This document shows, one piece after another, positions 1 through 6,531 of a stretch of 7,165 nucleotides of DNA. The translations under genes were made by a program, and so were the position numbers. The notes below the pieces were generated by a model. It was not told the DNA's origin, searched no databases, and worked only from the letters and a program-made list of their open reading frames with translations. This DNA is from an uncultured Lachnospiraceae bacterium (GTDB taxonomy: Bacteria; Bacillota; Clostridia; Lachnospirales; Lachnospiraceae). The stretch's first letter is position 1, and the number at the start of each line of letters is the position of its first letter. The DNA is taken from positions 1 to 7,165 of the forward strand of contig CAJUEI010000191.1 of the NCBI GenBank assembly GCA_910585255.1, in the 5' to 3' direction.

Positions 1-566
1 TCCCGAATATCATACCCCCCATCCCAAACATGACAGGTATCCAAGCAAACTCCCATCTTATCCTGCACTTCCACCCGATCCAAAATCGCACGCAGTTCCT
101 CAAAGTTCCGCCCAATCTCGCTTCCCTTTCCAGCCATTGTCTCTAACAGCACCGTAGTTGTCTGCTCCGGCTTTAAAACCTGATTTAACATCTCACAAAT
201 ATACGAAATCCCCACTTCTGCTCCCTGCTTCACATGACTCCCCGGATGAAAATTATAAAGATTTCCAGGCAGATACTCCATTCTTCTTAAATCCTCCGTC
301 ACTGTTTCCACAGCCAGCTTTCTAAGGCTTTCATCCTTAGCTGCTGCATTCAATGTATAAGGGGCATGTGCCAATATCACCGAAATCCCCTGCTCCTGTG
401 CATAAGCCCGAAACCGCTTAATATCCGCCTCATCTACCTCCCTAATCCGAGTCCCCCTTGGATTTCTAGAAAAAAACTGAAACGTATTTCCTCCTATTGA
501 AATCGTTTCTCTCGCAATCGCCATATATCCATTTGCAACCGACAGATGGCATCCTATCTGTAACAT
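1..566 (-). CDS. nfo: Deoxyribonuclease IV (endonuclease IV), 3' part cut off by window edge
   Basis: This is an AP endonuclease of base excision repair that cleaves DNA 5' to abasic sites and acts in the cytoplasm using a trinuclear zinc centre. The first 188 residues are present; the rest lies beyond the left edge (E. coli Nfo is about 285 residues). I translated it from ATG at 566-564, which has an AGGAG at 580-576, nine bases upstream. The protein starts MLQIGCHLSVANGY, the family's opening with a GxHxS motif. Visible metal ligands match E. coli Nfo: His67 (AHAPY), His107 (FHPGS), Glu142 (LLETMAGKG), Asp176 and His179 (CLDTCH). The remaining ligands, corresponding to E. coli His216, Asp229, His231 and Glu261, would be off-window. 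It begins 28 bp after the prsA-like gene stops, with no terminator between, so the two are probably co-transcribed. The family assignment is secure. Confidence 0.95.
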   Translation of the reverse strand, partial: MLQIGCHLSVANGYMAIARETISIGGNTFQFFSRNPRGTRIREVDEADIKRFRAYAQEQGISVILAHAPYTLNAAAKDESLRKLAVETVTEDLRRMEYLPGNLYNFHPGSHVKQGAEVGISYICEMLNQVLKPEQTTTVLLETMAGKGSEIGRNFEELRAILDRVEVQDKMGVCLDTCHVWDGGYDIR

Positions 567-594
567 ACTTTCCCACTCCTTTTCTTCTCTTTCT

Positions 595-1626
595 TTATTC
601 TAAATACTCTTTATAAGTCAAAAACAAAGACTGTGTTGCAACAGAAGACAACTCCTCAAACCGAATACTATTCCATGCTTTCTCATTAATCTCGGAAACC
701 AGTCCCGCTGCAAATCCCTGATAAACCCGATCAAACGCCGCCTGTTTTCGCTTCTCCATAATGGTTACCTTATTATTCGTTGTTTTCTCCACATCATAAT
801 CATTGACGCAATAGATCAAATGATATCCCGAACTGCTTTCTACCACATCACTAATCTCTCCAACTGAAAGGGCAAATGCTGCCTCTTCAAAGGCCTTTTC
901 CATCTCTCCTCTTCCAAACGAATATTCAATCACACTATCATCACTATACTCTGCCGCAAGGGAAGAAAAACTGCTGCCCTCCTCTGCCTGCCGCTTTAAT
1001 TCCAAAAGCCGATTTCGAATTTCCTGCTTATCCTCTGTCTCTTCGTCTACTTCTAGTAAAATATGCTGCACCACAATCACTCGGGCTTCCGAATCACTGA
1101 TCTCCTCCTCAACCTGAGAAGTCAGATACTGATAGATCTTATCCGCCAGACAATAATCCTTATAAAACTGCTGAATTTCCTCCTCTGTTATCTGCAAAAT
1201 CCCTATCTCTTCTGCTGTCAATGAAGAAAAATATGCCTCTGCCGCCTTCTGAATCTGTTCCTCCTCCTCTTCTCCCAAAACCACCTGCTCTCTCCGTGCT
1301 AAAAGCACCATTGCCTTCATCTGAGCCAACTGGTTTTGTACCACATCTCGTATATAATCTTCAAAGGTCTGTCCGCCCAATTCCTGCTTCCAAAGTTCGG
1401 AGCCAAATGATTTCTCATACTGGTTTTTCTCATTTACCAGCAGCAGTCTCGCCTGTGCTAATGTGCACACCTCTTCTTCCACTCGAAAAACCTCATTTTC
1501 CGATAGCGTTCCGGTAAATACAATTTCAGCAGAAGCCATACGAACTTTTCCTTTTCCACATCCCGAGATAAAAACTCCGATACCAAACAGCAGCAGAATT
1601 CCGAAAATCCGTTTTTTTAATTTCAT
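595..1626 (-). CDS. prsA: PrsA-like foldase lipoprotein (parvulin-type peptidyl-prolyl cis-trans isomerase)
   Basis: This 343-residue protein is predicted to help exported proteins fold on the outer face of the membrane. It has a basic N-terminus (MKLKKR), a hydrophobic stretch at about 7-20 and a lipobox I-S-G-C with lipidated Cys23. An SurA/PrsA-like helical, Glu-rich region (about 45-175) follows. The parvulin domain spans about 183-275, with VQHILLEV, FSSLAAEYSDD, FGRGEM and SSGYHLIY. A helical tail closes the protein. Two starts compete. ATG at 1626 has AAAGGTGG at 1639-1632, and GTG at 1647 has AAAAGGAG at 1660-1653; both are five bases away. I chose ATG because it gives the more typical short n-region. 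The 108-bp gap upstream has only a weak promoter-like TAGAAT (1686-1681), with TTGTAA too far away (20 bp), and no convincing terminator. The class is secure; orthology to PrsA itself is likely. Confidence 0.85.
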   Translation of the reverse strand: MKLKKRIFGILLLFGIGVFISGCGKGKVRMASAEIVFTGTLSENEVFRVEEEVCTLAQARLLLVNEKNQYEKSFGSELWKQELGGQTFEDYIRDVVQNQLAQMKAMVLLARREQVVLGEEEEEQIQKAAEAYFSSLTAEEIGILQITEEEIQQFYKDYCLADKIYQYLTSQVEEEISDSEARVIVVQHILLEVDEETEDKQEIRNRLLELKRQAEEGSSFSSLAAEYSDDSVIEYSFGRGEMEKAFEEAAFALSVGEISDVVESSSGYHLIYCVNDYDVEKTTNNKVTIMEKRKQAAFDRVYQGFAAGLVSEINEKAWNSIRFEELSSVATQSLFLTYKEYLE

Positions 1627-1734
1627 GTAATCCACCTTTCTAAACACTCTTGCTCCTTTTCATCCCAATACCCCGAGTCCATTCTAAACTCTATCTTTAT
1701 TTATCTTTACAATTATTTCTAAAAAAACCAAATT

Positions 1735-2010
1735 TTATGCTTCTACTATCAAATATTTTCCAGAAGGCAGCAAAAATACCTCCGGCTGTTCTAACAATTC
1801 CTCATCCGAAAGATTTTCCAAATCCACTCCTTCCTCTTCCCAATATGCCCGAATCTCCTCTGCGGAATCCAATACCACTGCAAGACAGTCCTCTAAAAAT
1901 TCCAATGCCTCTTCCAAAGTAGAAACAATCGGTTCTGGCAGCAGTTTTTCCTGCTCCTTTAAAAATACCTCTGCACATTCCTGTTCATATCCTTCCATAT
2001 CCGCTTCCAT
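1735..2010 (-). CDS. Small, very acidic protein of unknown function
   Basis: I do not recognise this family. From the ATG at 2010 it has 91 residues, about 28 of them Asp or Glu against only four Lys or Arg, so it is strongly acidic. It has no signal peptide, membrane segment or Cys pair pattern suggesting metal binding. The middle (STLEEALEFLEDCLAVVLDS) looks helical, and the end (FLLPSGKYLIVEA) looks like a beta hairpin, as in a compact alpha/beta fold. The start is uncertain. ATG at 2010 has GGAG ten bases upstream, ATG at 1998 has a weaker GGA, and an upstream TTG at 2031 has no ribosome binding site. The reading frame overlaps the end of HAD phosphatase B by 26 bp (14 bp with the ATG at 1998), which points to translational coupling. 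A role with the HAD/Maf group is inferred from position alone. Confidence 0.7.
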   Translation of the reverse strand: MEADMEGYEQECAEVFLKEQEKLLPEPIVSTLEEALEFLEDCLAVVLDSAEEIRAYWEEEGVDLENLSDEELLEQPEVFLLPSGKYLIVEA

Positions 2011-2845
2011 CCTTTCCGTTCTCCAAATCAAATGACAGTAAAAGCTCTTTTAATACTTGAAGCACCCCGTCATTGACATTCGTATCCGCTACAAAACGAG
2101 CCGCCTCTTTTACCTCTTCCCTGGCGTTTCCAATCGCATAACTATATTCTGCCCGCCGTATCATCTCAATGTCATTTAGATTATCTCCAAACACCATGGT
2201 CTCCTGTCTGCTGATAAATAAACTTTCCTGCAGTTCCTGCAGTGCCGCTCCTTTATTTACCTCCGGCTGCATCATATCCAGCCATTCCTTTCCTGCTGTC
2301 ACCACTTTTAATTTTTCGCTCCAGCGAGGTATCATGGTATCTCCTGCAGCATGAATGGCATCATAGCCCTGATGATAAATCGAAATCTTAATAAATTCTG
2401 GAACCTGTCCGTTTTCATCCCGATAAGCTGTAATATCCTCGGTCTGTACCACATCATTATGATAACCGTCAATCAGGTAGTGAAGCAGCACCGGATTCTT
2501 ACTCTCTAAATAAACCACATCTCTTCCAGAGACCATCACATCACAGTCCTCTAACTCCCTTACCTGCCGCACAATCTCATAGACATCCTCTGTCTGCATC
2601 GGCGTTACAAAAAGTTCCCGTCCTCTGGCTCCTACATAAGCCCCATTCTCTGCAATATAAAAAATCTGATCCCGAATCGGTTCAAACAAACGGGCAATAC
2701 TTTTCCACGGTCTCCCGCTTGCCGCAGCAAAATACACCCCATACTCCTTTAACCTCCTAATAACAGAAAAAATCTCTGGATTAATTCGATCCGATCCGTC
2801 TGGAACCAAAGTCCCATCTATATCTGATGCAATCAATTTTATCAT
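1985..2845 (-). CDS. HAD-superfamily Cof-type (IIB) phosphatase, paralog B
   Basis: This cytoplasmic Mg2+-dependent hydrolase of 286 residues belongs to the Cof/YbiV-like subfamily (HAD type IIB), whose members usually act on sugar phosphates or other small phosphorylated metabolites. The exact substrate cannot be read from sequence. All four motifs are intact: DIDGT with nucleophile Asp8 and acid/base Asp10; Ser43 in AAASGR; Lys198 in EVNKG; and GDNLND with Asp221 and Asp225. The canonical C-terminal N-x-x-DGV (residues 256-261) is also present. I chose ATG at 2845, with GGAAGGAG five bases upstream, over a longer TTG start that lies inside the preceding gene. The start ATG overlaps the TGA of paralog A (ATGA), so the two are translationally coupled. 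It resembles paralog A throughout (MIKLIASDxDGTL, FAAASGR, ETMVFGDNxNDIEM), indicating a tandem duplication. Confidence 0.9.
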   Translation of the reverse strand: MIKLIASDIDGTLVPDGSDRINPEIFSVIRRLKEYGVYFAAASGRPWKSIARLFEPIRDQIFYIAENGAYVGARGRELFVTPMQTEDVYEIVRQVRELEDCDVMVSGRDVVYLESKNPVLLHYLIDGYHNDVVQTEDITAYRDENGQVPEFIKISIYHQGYDAIHAAGDTMIPRWSEKLKVVTAGKEWLDMMQPEVNKGAALQELQESLFISRQETMVFGDNLNDIEMIRRAEYSYAIGNAREEVKEAARFVADTNVNDGVLQVLKELLLSFDLENGKDGSGYGRI

Positions 2846-3627
2846 AGCGTCTCCTTCCAAAACTGTTCTTTTAGTGTCTCTTCTACCCGCTTCGAACGAT
2901 ATCTGCCATACTGTTTTACCTGATTTGGAGCATTTTCCATTACAAAACTGTATGTAGCCTGCTGCAGCATCTCTATATCATTGTAATTATCTCCAAATAC
3001 CATAGTCTCCTCTTTCCTAATCCCCAATCGTTTTTGTATCTTCTGCAAGGCACATCCTTTATTGACCCCAAATGCCGTAAAGTCCATCCACAGCCGATCC
3101 GATACCACAGCCTGCAGCCGCTTCCCCCAGCGATTTCGAAAGTATTCCTCCGAAAGGGAAATTCCATCTGCCCGATAAACCGAAATCTTTAAAAAAGGGT
3201 CTTCTACTTTTGTCAAATCTTCTACAATCTGTACCGTATTCTTTACAATCGAACACATCCGATAGACATAATCTTCGGTCTTTGGCTGCAGATAAGAAGT
3301 ATTCTTTCCAGAGAGCAGCACCTCACAGTGCTCCCTTTGATAGATATCCTGCATCAGTGCAATCCCTGTCTCCCGATCCATTGGAATCGAATCCAATTCT
3401 TTCCCATTTTGAACAGTATAAGCCCCATTCTCACAGATTAACAGCATCTCACTGCTTAACTCTCCAAACAGCCGGCAAAGATTCGGATACTGCCGTCCGC
3501 TTGCTGCAGCAAATAAAATTCCGGCTCTCTGCAGATCAAAGATCACCTGCTTTGCTTCTTCCGTTAAAGTCTGTGCCCCATTCTGCAGTAATGTTCCGTC
3601 TAAATCACTTGCAATTAATTTTATCAT
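2842..3627 (-). CDS. HAD-superfamily Cof-type (IIB) phosphatase, paralog A
   Basis: This predicted Mg2+-dependent small-metabolite phosphatase has 261 residues. Motif I is DLDGT (Asp8, Asp10), motif II is Ser43 in AAASGR, motif III is Lys190 in GVNKG and motif IV is GDNYND (Asp213, Asp217). The cap domain between about 85 and 180 would set the substrate, which is unknown. The start is ATG at 3627, overlapping the TGA of maf as ATGA and preceded by GGGGGAG five bases upstream; a longer TTG start would run further into maf. The C-terminus is unusual. After ENAPNQVK it reads GRYRSKRVEETL and lacks the N-x-x-DGV seen in paralog B. The reading frame is otherwise intact and I see no clear frameshift, so I treat this as divergence. 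It shares its layout with paralog B, so one probably arose from the other. Confidence 0.9.
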   Translation of the reverse strand: MIKLIASDLDGTLLQNGAQTLTEEAKQVIFDLQRAGILFAAASGRQYPNLCRLFGELSSEMLLICENGAYTVQNGKELDSIPMDRETGIALMQDIYQREHCEVLLSGKNTSYLQPKTEDYVYRMCSIVKNTVQIVEDLTKVEDPFLKISVYRADGISLSEEYFRNRWGKRLQAVVSDRLWMDFTAFGVNKGCALQKIQKRLGIRKEETMVFGDNYNDIEMLQQATYSFVMENAPNQVKQYGRYRSKRVEETLKEQFWKETL

Positions 3628-4223
3628 TCTGTCTCCCCCGCCAAAATCCTCTCCCAAAGTCCCATCTCTTTTAACTCCTGATACACTCTGGCAACAGGAA
3701 ATCCCACTACAGTATGATACTCTCCCTCTATTCCCTGAATATAAACTGCTCCTTTTCCCTGAATCGCATAAGCCCCCGCCTTATCCATTGGCTCTCTTGT
3801 CGCTATATAAGAAGCAATCTCCTGTTCTGTCATAGCATACATCTGTACCGCTGTATGATCCTCTAAAATCCGCTCTATCCTCTGCCCTCCCCTTCGGCAA
3901 AGCAGTGCCGCTCCTGTATAAACCAAATGTCTTTTCCCCTGCAGCATCTCTAACATCCGAACCGCATCTGCATCCGACTTTGGCTTTCCAAGAATCTGTC
4001 CTTCATATACTACTACCGTATCTGCCCCAATCACCAAAACCTCTCCCTCTGTCCTCTGCAAAATATCCTCCGCCTTCTGAACAGCAAGCTGCTTTACCGC
4101 TTCAGCCGGTGAAGAAAAAAGCAGTTTCTCCTCTTTCTGACTCGGCATACAGGAAAACTTCACTCCCATCTGTGTCAGCAATTCTTTCCTTCTAGGAGAA
4201 CCACTCGCTAGTATCACTCTCAA
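3624..4223 (-). CDS. maf: Maf family nucleoside triphosphate pyrophosphatase (dTTP/UTP type likely)
   Basis: This cytoplasmic house-cleaning enzyme hydrolyses non-canonical or excess nucleoside triphosphates to monophosphate and pyrophosphate; Maf proteins are also linked to septum control in Bacillus. It has 199 residues, the usual length. Visible motifs are the N-terminal ASGSPRRKELL (residues 6-16), IGADTVV with catalytic Asp68, LGKP with Lys80, and the DKAGAYAIQGKGA segment (147-159) typical of the YhdE-like dTTP/UTP branch; the subtype is inferred. The start is a TTG at 4223, chosen because a near-perfect AAAGGAGG (4238-4231) sits seven bases upstream and the protein then begins at the conserved RVILASGSPRR. 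The gene follows the glmS terminator by only 27 bp and has no clear promoter, so it may depend on read-through. Its stop overlaps the next gene's start. Confidence 0.93.
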   Translation of the reverse strand: MRVILASGSPRRKELLTQMGVKFSCMPSQKEEKLLFSSPAEAVKQLAVQKAEDILQRTEGEVLVIGADTVVVYEGQILGKPKSDADAVRMLEMLQGKRHLVYTGAALLCRRGGQRIERILEDHTAVQMYAMTEQEIASYIATREPMDKAGAYAIQGKGAVYIQGIEGEYHTVVGFPVARVYQELKEMGLWERILAGETE

Positions 4224-4230
4224 AAAAATT

Positions 4231-4238
4231 CCTCCTTT
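4231..4238 (-). promoter_or_regulatory. Ribosome binding site that fixes the TTG start of maf
   Basis: The minus strand reads AAAGGAGG, almost the full complement of the 16S 3' end, seven bases before TTG at 4223-4221. A start further upstream would place this motif inside the reading frame, so it decides for the TTG. Confidence 0.85.
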
Positions 4239-4250
4239 CAAAAACTTCCC

Positions 4251-4291
4251 TAAAAAGAACAGCAGGATTGCTCTTTCACCTGCAATCCTGC
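4251..4291 (-). terminator. Rho-independent terminator after glmS
   Basis: A perfect 10-bp stem (GCAGGATTGC at 4262-4271 with GCAATCCTGC at 4282-4291) closes a 10-base loop. On the minus strand it is followed by TGTTCTTTTT. It starts seven bases past the glmS stop codon. Read the other way it is also followed by AATTTTTT, so it could act in both directions. It lies between glmS and maf and should reduce transcription into the downstream cluster. Confidence 0.85.
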
Positions 4292-4297
4292 AATTTT

Positions 4298-6115
4298 TTA
4301 TTCCACCGTAACCGACTTTGCCAAATTTCGAGGCTGATCCACATTTAGTCCCCGTCTGACCGAAGTATGATACGCAATCAACTGCAAAATTACAGCCGCC
4401 GGAATCGGTGTATAATCATCTGCAATCTCTGGTATGGTAAAGTGATAATCAAAAATACTCTCCTCCACCTGCATACTCTCCTTTGTAATTAAAATGACCT
4501 TTGCCCCTCTTGCCTTTACTTCCCGAATATTCGAAACCATCTTAGAAAATACACTCTCCTGTGTTGCAATTGCAATAACCGGAACCCCTTCTGTAATAAG
4601 CGAAATCGTTCCATGCTTTAATTCTCCCGCCGCATAAGCCTCCGAATGAATATAAGAGATCTCCTTTAACTTAATCGAGCCTTCGCAAGAAAGTGCATAG
4701 TCAATTCCACGCCCAATAAAAAATAAATCTGAAGCCTCCGTTAAACATGCTGTCATCTTTTGAATCTCCGGTTCCAGCAAAAGGGCATGTTTCACACACT
4801 CAATACTCTCTTTAAGCAGAGCAAAATCTCTGGTAATCTCTCCTCTTCCAAGCGTCTTTTTTATCAAAGCAAGCCGCATGGTAAGCAGACAAAGTGCCGC
4901 TATCTGCACCGTATATGCCTTTGTACTGGCAACCGCAATCTCTGGACCTGCATGGGTATAAAATACATAATCACTCTCTCTGGCGATTGTCGATCCCTTT
5001 ACATTTACAATTCCAATAGTCACGGCTCCTAACTCTTTTGCCAGCCGCAGACTGGCAAGTGTATCAATCGTTTCACCCGACTGTGAAATCACAATAACCA
5101 AGGTCTTTTGATCAATAATTGGATCTGCATAGCGAAACTCCGAAGCAATTTCCACTCCCACCGGAATCCGCACCCGCTTTTCTATCAATACCTTTCCTAT
5201 CAGCCCCGCATGCATTGCCGTTCCGCAAGCCACAATCTTTACCTGCTGTATCGACTCAAATATAGAATCTGGAATCTGATCGTCTTCAAAATCTGGAATA
5301 TTTTCTTTCATTCGTGGTGCTATCGTCCGCTGAAGTGCTTCCGGCTGCTCATAAATCTCCTTCAGCATATAGTGAGGATATCCATTTTTCTGAGCAGAAG
5401 CAAAATCCCACTTTACATGCAGCATTTCTGGCTTTACCACATTTCCTTTCTGATTGTGAAGCTCTGCCTTTTCATCCGTCAAAACTAAAATCGTATCCTC
5501 CGGCACTACAAAATAGTCCTGTGTATAAGCAATCAAAGCGGTTACATCCGATGCTACAAAAGCCCCTTCCTTCGCATAAGCCGCTACCAAAGGACTTACT
5601 TTACGAATACAATAAACCACATTGGGAATATCCTCAAATAAAACACAAAACGCATAAGAACCCTCTAACTTTGCGGTTGTCTTCCAAATAGCTTCTTCTG
5701 GATTTCCGTCATAAAAAGTATCCATCAGCATAGCTGCAATCTCTGTATCCGTTTGAGAACAAAAACGGGTTCCTTTTCCGTAATCTTCCCGAATCTTTTT
5801 ATAATTTTCAATAATTCCATTATGAATCAGCGTAATCTTTCCAAACCGATGCGGATGGGCATTTTCTTCTGTAACTCCGCCATGCGTTGCCCATCTGGTG
5901 TGTCCAATTCCGCAGTGACTTGTAAGTGTCGCCTTTTCTTCTAATTTTCTTTTTAACGCACTGACATTTCCTGTAGTCTTTGTAATTTCCACTGCGTCTC
6001 TTGTCATTCGTGCAATCCCTGCACTGTCATAACCCCGATATTCTAACTGCTCCAATCCACTGATTAATACTTGTTCTGCTTCTAAATTTCCACTATATCC
6101 TATGATACCACACAT
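4298..6115 (-). CDS. glmS: Glutamine--fructose-6-phosphate aminotransferase (isomerizing)
   Basis: GlmS converts fructose-6-phosphate and glutamine to glucosamine-6-phosphate and glutamate, the entry step to UDP-GlcNAc and the cell wall; it is cytoplasmic. The protein is full length at 605 residues. The N-terminal class II glutamine amidotransferase domain (2 to about 220) has catalytic Cys2 (MCGIIGY), HTRWATHG at 72-79, HNG at 98-100 and Asp123. Two SIS domains follow (about 285-425 and 455-595), with ACGTAMHAG, SQSGET at 344-349, STKAYT at 397-402 and the KEISYIHSEAYAAGELKHG segment. The C-terminus LAKSVTVE carries Lys600, the sugar-binding lysine of the family. The start ATG has AAAGGA seven bases upstream and is fixed by Cys2, which must become the N-terminal residue. 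Control is by the upstream ribozyme and promoter; a terminator follows directly. Confidence 0.98.
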   Translation of the reverse strand: MCGIIGYSGNLEAEQVLISGLEQLEYRGYDSAGIARMTRDAVEITKTTGNVSALKRKLEEKATLTSHCGIGHTRWATHGGVTEENAHPHRFGKITLIHNGIIENYKKIREDYGKGTRFCSQTDTEIAAMLMDTFYDGNPEEAIWKTTAKLEGSYAFCVLFEDIPNVVYCIRKVSPLVAAYAKEGAFVASDVTALIAYTQDYFVVPEDTILVLTDEKAELHNQKGNVVKPEMLHVKWDFASAQKNGYPHYMLKEIYEQPEALQRTIAPRMKENIPDFEDDQIPDSIFESIQQVKIVACGTAMHAGLIGKVLIEKRVRIPVGVEIASEFRYADPIIDQKTLVIVISQSGETIDTLASLRLAKELGAVTIGIVNVKGSTIARESDYVFYTHAGPEIAVASTKAYTVQIAALCLLTMRLALIKKTLGRGEITRDFALLKESIECVKHALLLEPEIQKMTACLTEASDLFFIGRGIDYALSCEGSIKLKEISYIHSEAYAAGELKHGTISLITEGVPVIAIATQESVFSKMVSNIREVKARGAKVILITKESMQVEESIFDYHFTIPEIADDYTPIPAAVILQLIAYHTSVRRGLNVDQPRNLAKSVTVE

Positions 6116-6178
6116 ATTAAAATCCTTTCTTTTCTTTTTTCTCTATGCTTTTTCTATTTTTTACATAACCTAAATAAA

Positions 6179-6199
6179 GCTGTTTTATTCTTTTACAGC
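6179..6199 (-). other. Weak hairpin in the glmS leader between ribozyme and start codon
   Basis: On the minus strand GCTGT (6199-6195) can pair with ACAGC (6183-6179) around an 11-base loop, followed by TTTATTTA. The stem has only five pairs, so it is at most a weak pause or attenuator. I see no other structure in the A-rich leader down to the ribosome binding site. Confidence 0.2.
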
Positions 6200-6242
6200 A
6201 CAGATTGTTCCTATTTTATAATATGTTTGGCAGTCATCTTTG

Positions 6243-6380
6243 GTTATTCTGTTCTTTGTTGCCGAATTACTCCGGTTTTTCTACAGAATATTACGTATCC
6301 AAAGTATACGGGAGAGCATCCGCCGAAATTTCGATTTTCTCTCCTCCTCGTTATCCGTATGATACGGCACATGGCGCTAG
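6243..6380 (-). ncRNA. glmS ribozyme (glucosamine-6-phosphate-responsive self-cleaving riboswitch)
   Basis: In the 5' leader of glmS the minus strand carries the family's hallmarks. CTA/GCGCC marks the cleavage site, expected between A6378 and G6377. Next come a short P1 hairpin (CCGTA/TACGG, 6367-6363 with 6359-6355) and AACGAGG. GGAGAG (6344-6339) pairs with CTCTCC (6316-6311), enclosing AATCGAAATTTCGGCGGATG. Then CCCGTAT follows. CGCC of the 5' end can pair with GGCG at 6324-6321. Accessory helices are present: P3 as CGTAT/ATACG (6310-6306 with 6298-6294) and P4 as TATTCTGT/ACAGAATA (6290-6283 with 6252-6245). Known role: bound GlcN6P serves as cofactor for cleavage, and the cleaved mRNA is degraded, giving product feedback on glmS. 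About 130 bases separate P4 from the glmS start. Confidence 0.95.
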
Positions 6381-6435
6381 GTATCCCTTTCTGTTTTCTC
6401 CTTTCCGAATCTCCCTGCCTCGACATTCTTTTTGC

Positions 6436-6464
6436 ATCTTACCACGGAAATCCTACTCTGTCAA
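6436..6464 (-). promoter_or_regulatory. Sigma-A type promoter for glmS
   Basis: The minus strand has a perfect -35 TTGACA (6464-6459), a spacer of exactly 17 bp and a -10 TAAGAT (6441-6436). The transcript would start near 6429, about 50 bases before the ribozyme cleavage site. An AT-rich tract upstream (roughly 6480-6515) could act as an UP element. Position and orientation fit a glmS promoter well. Confidence 0.85.
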
Positions 6465-6531
6465 CTAACATGATACGGTAAATTTATTTTCGAATTTTAC
6501 CAATAAAAATAAAACCATTTCCAGAGAGGAC

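Noticed and set aside
2031..2860. Longer TTG starts for HAD B and the small acidic protein
   Set aside because: They lack suitable ribosome binding sites or would place a strong one inside the reading frame; the downstream ATGs fit better.
3059..3256. Minus-strand and plus-strand frames inside the HAD, maf and glmS genes
   Set aside because: They lie wholly within genes of known families in another frame and show no motif of their own.
6205..6481. Three open frames of 60-87 codons upstream of glmS
   Set aside because: They cover the glmS ribozyme and promoter, which account for the sequence.
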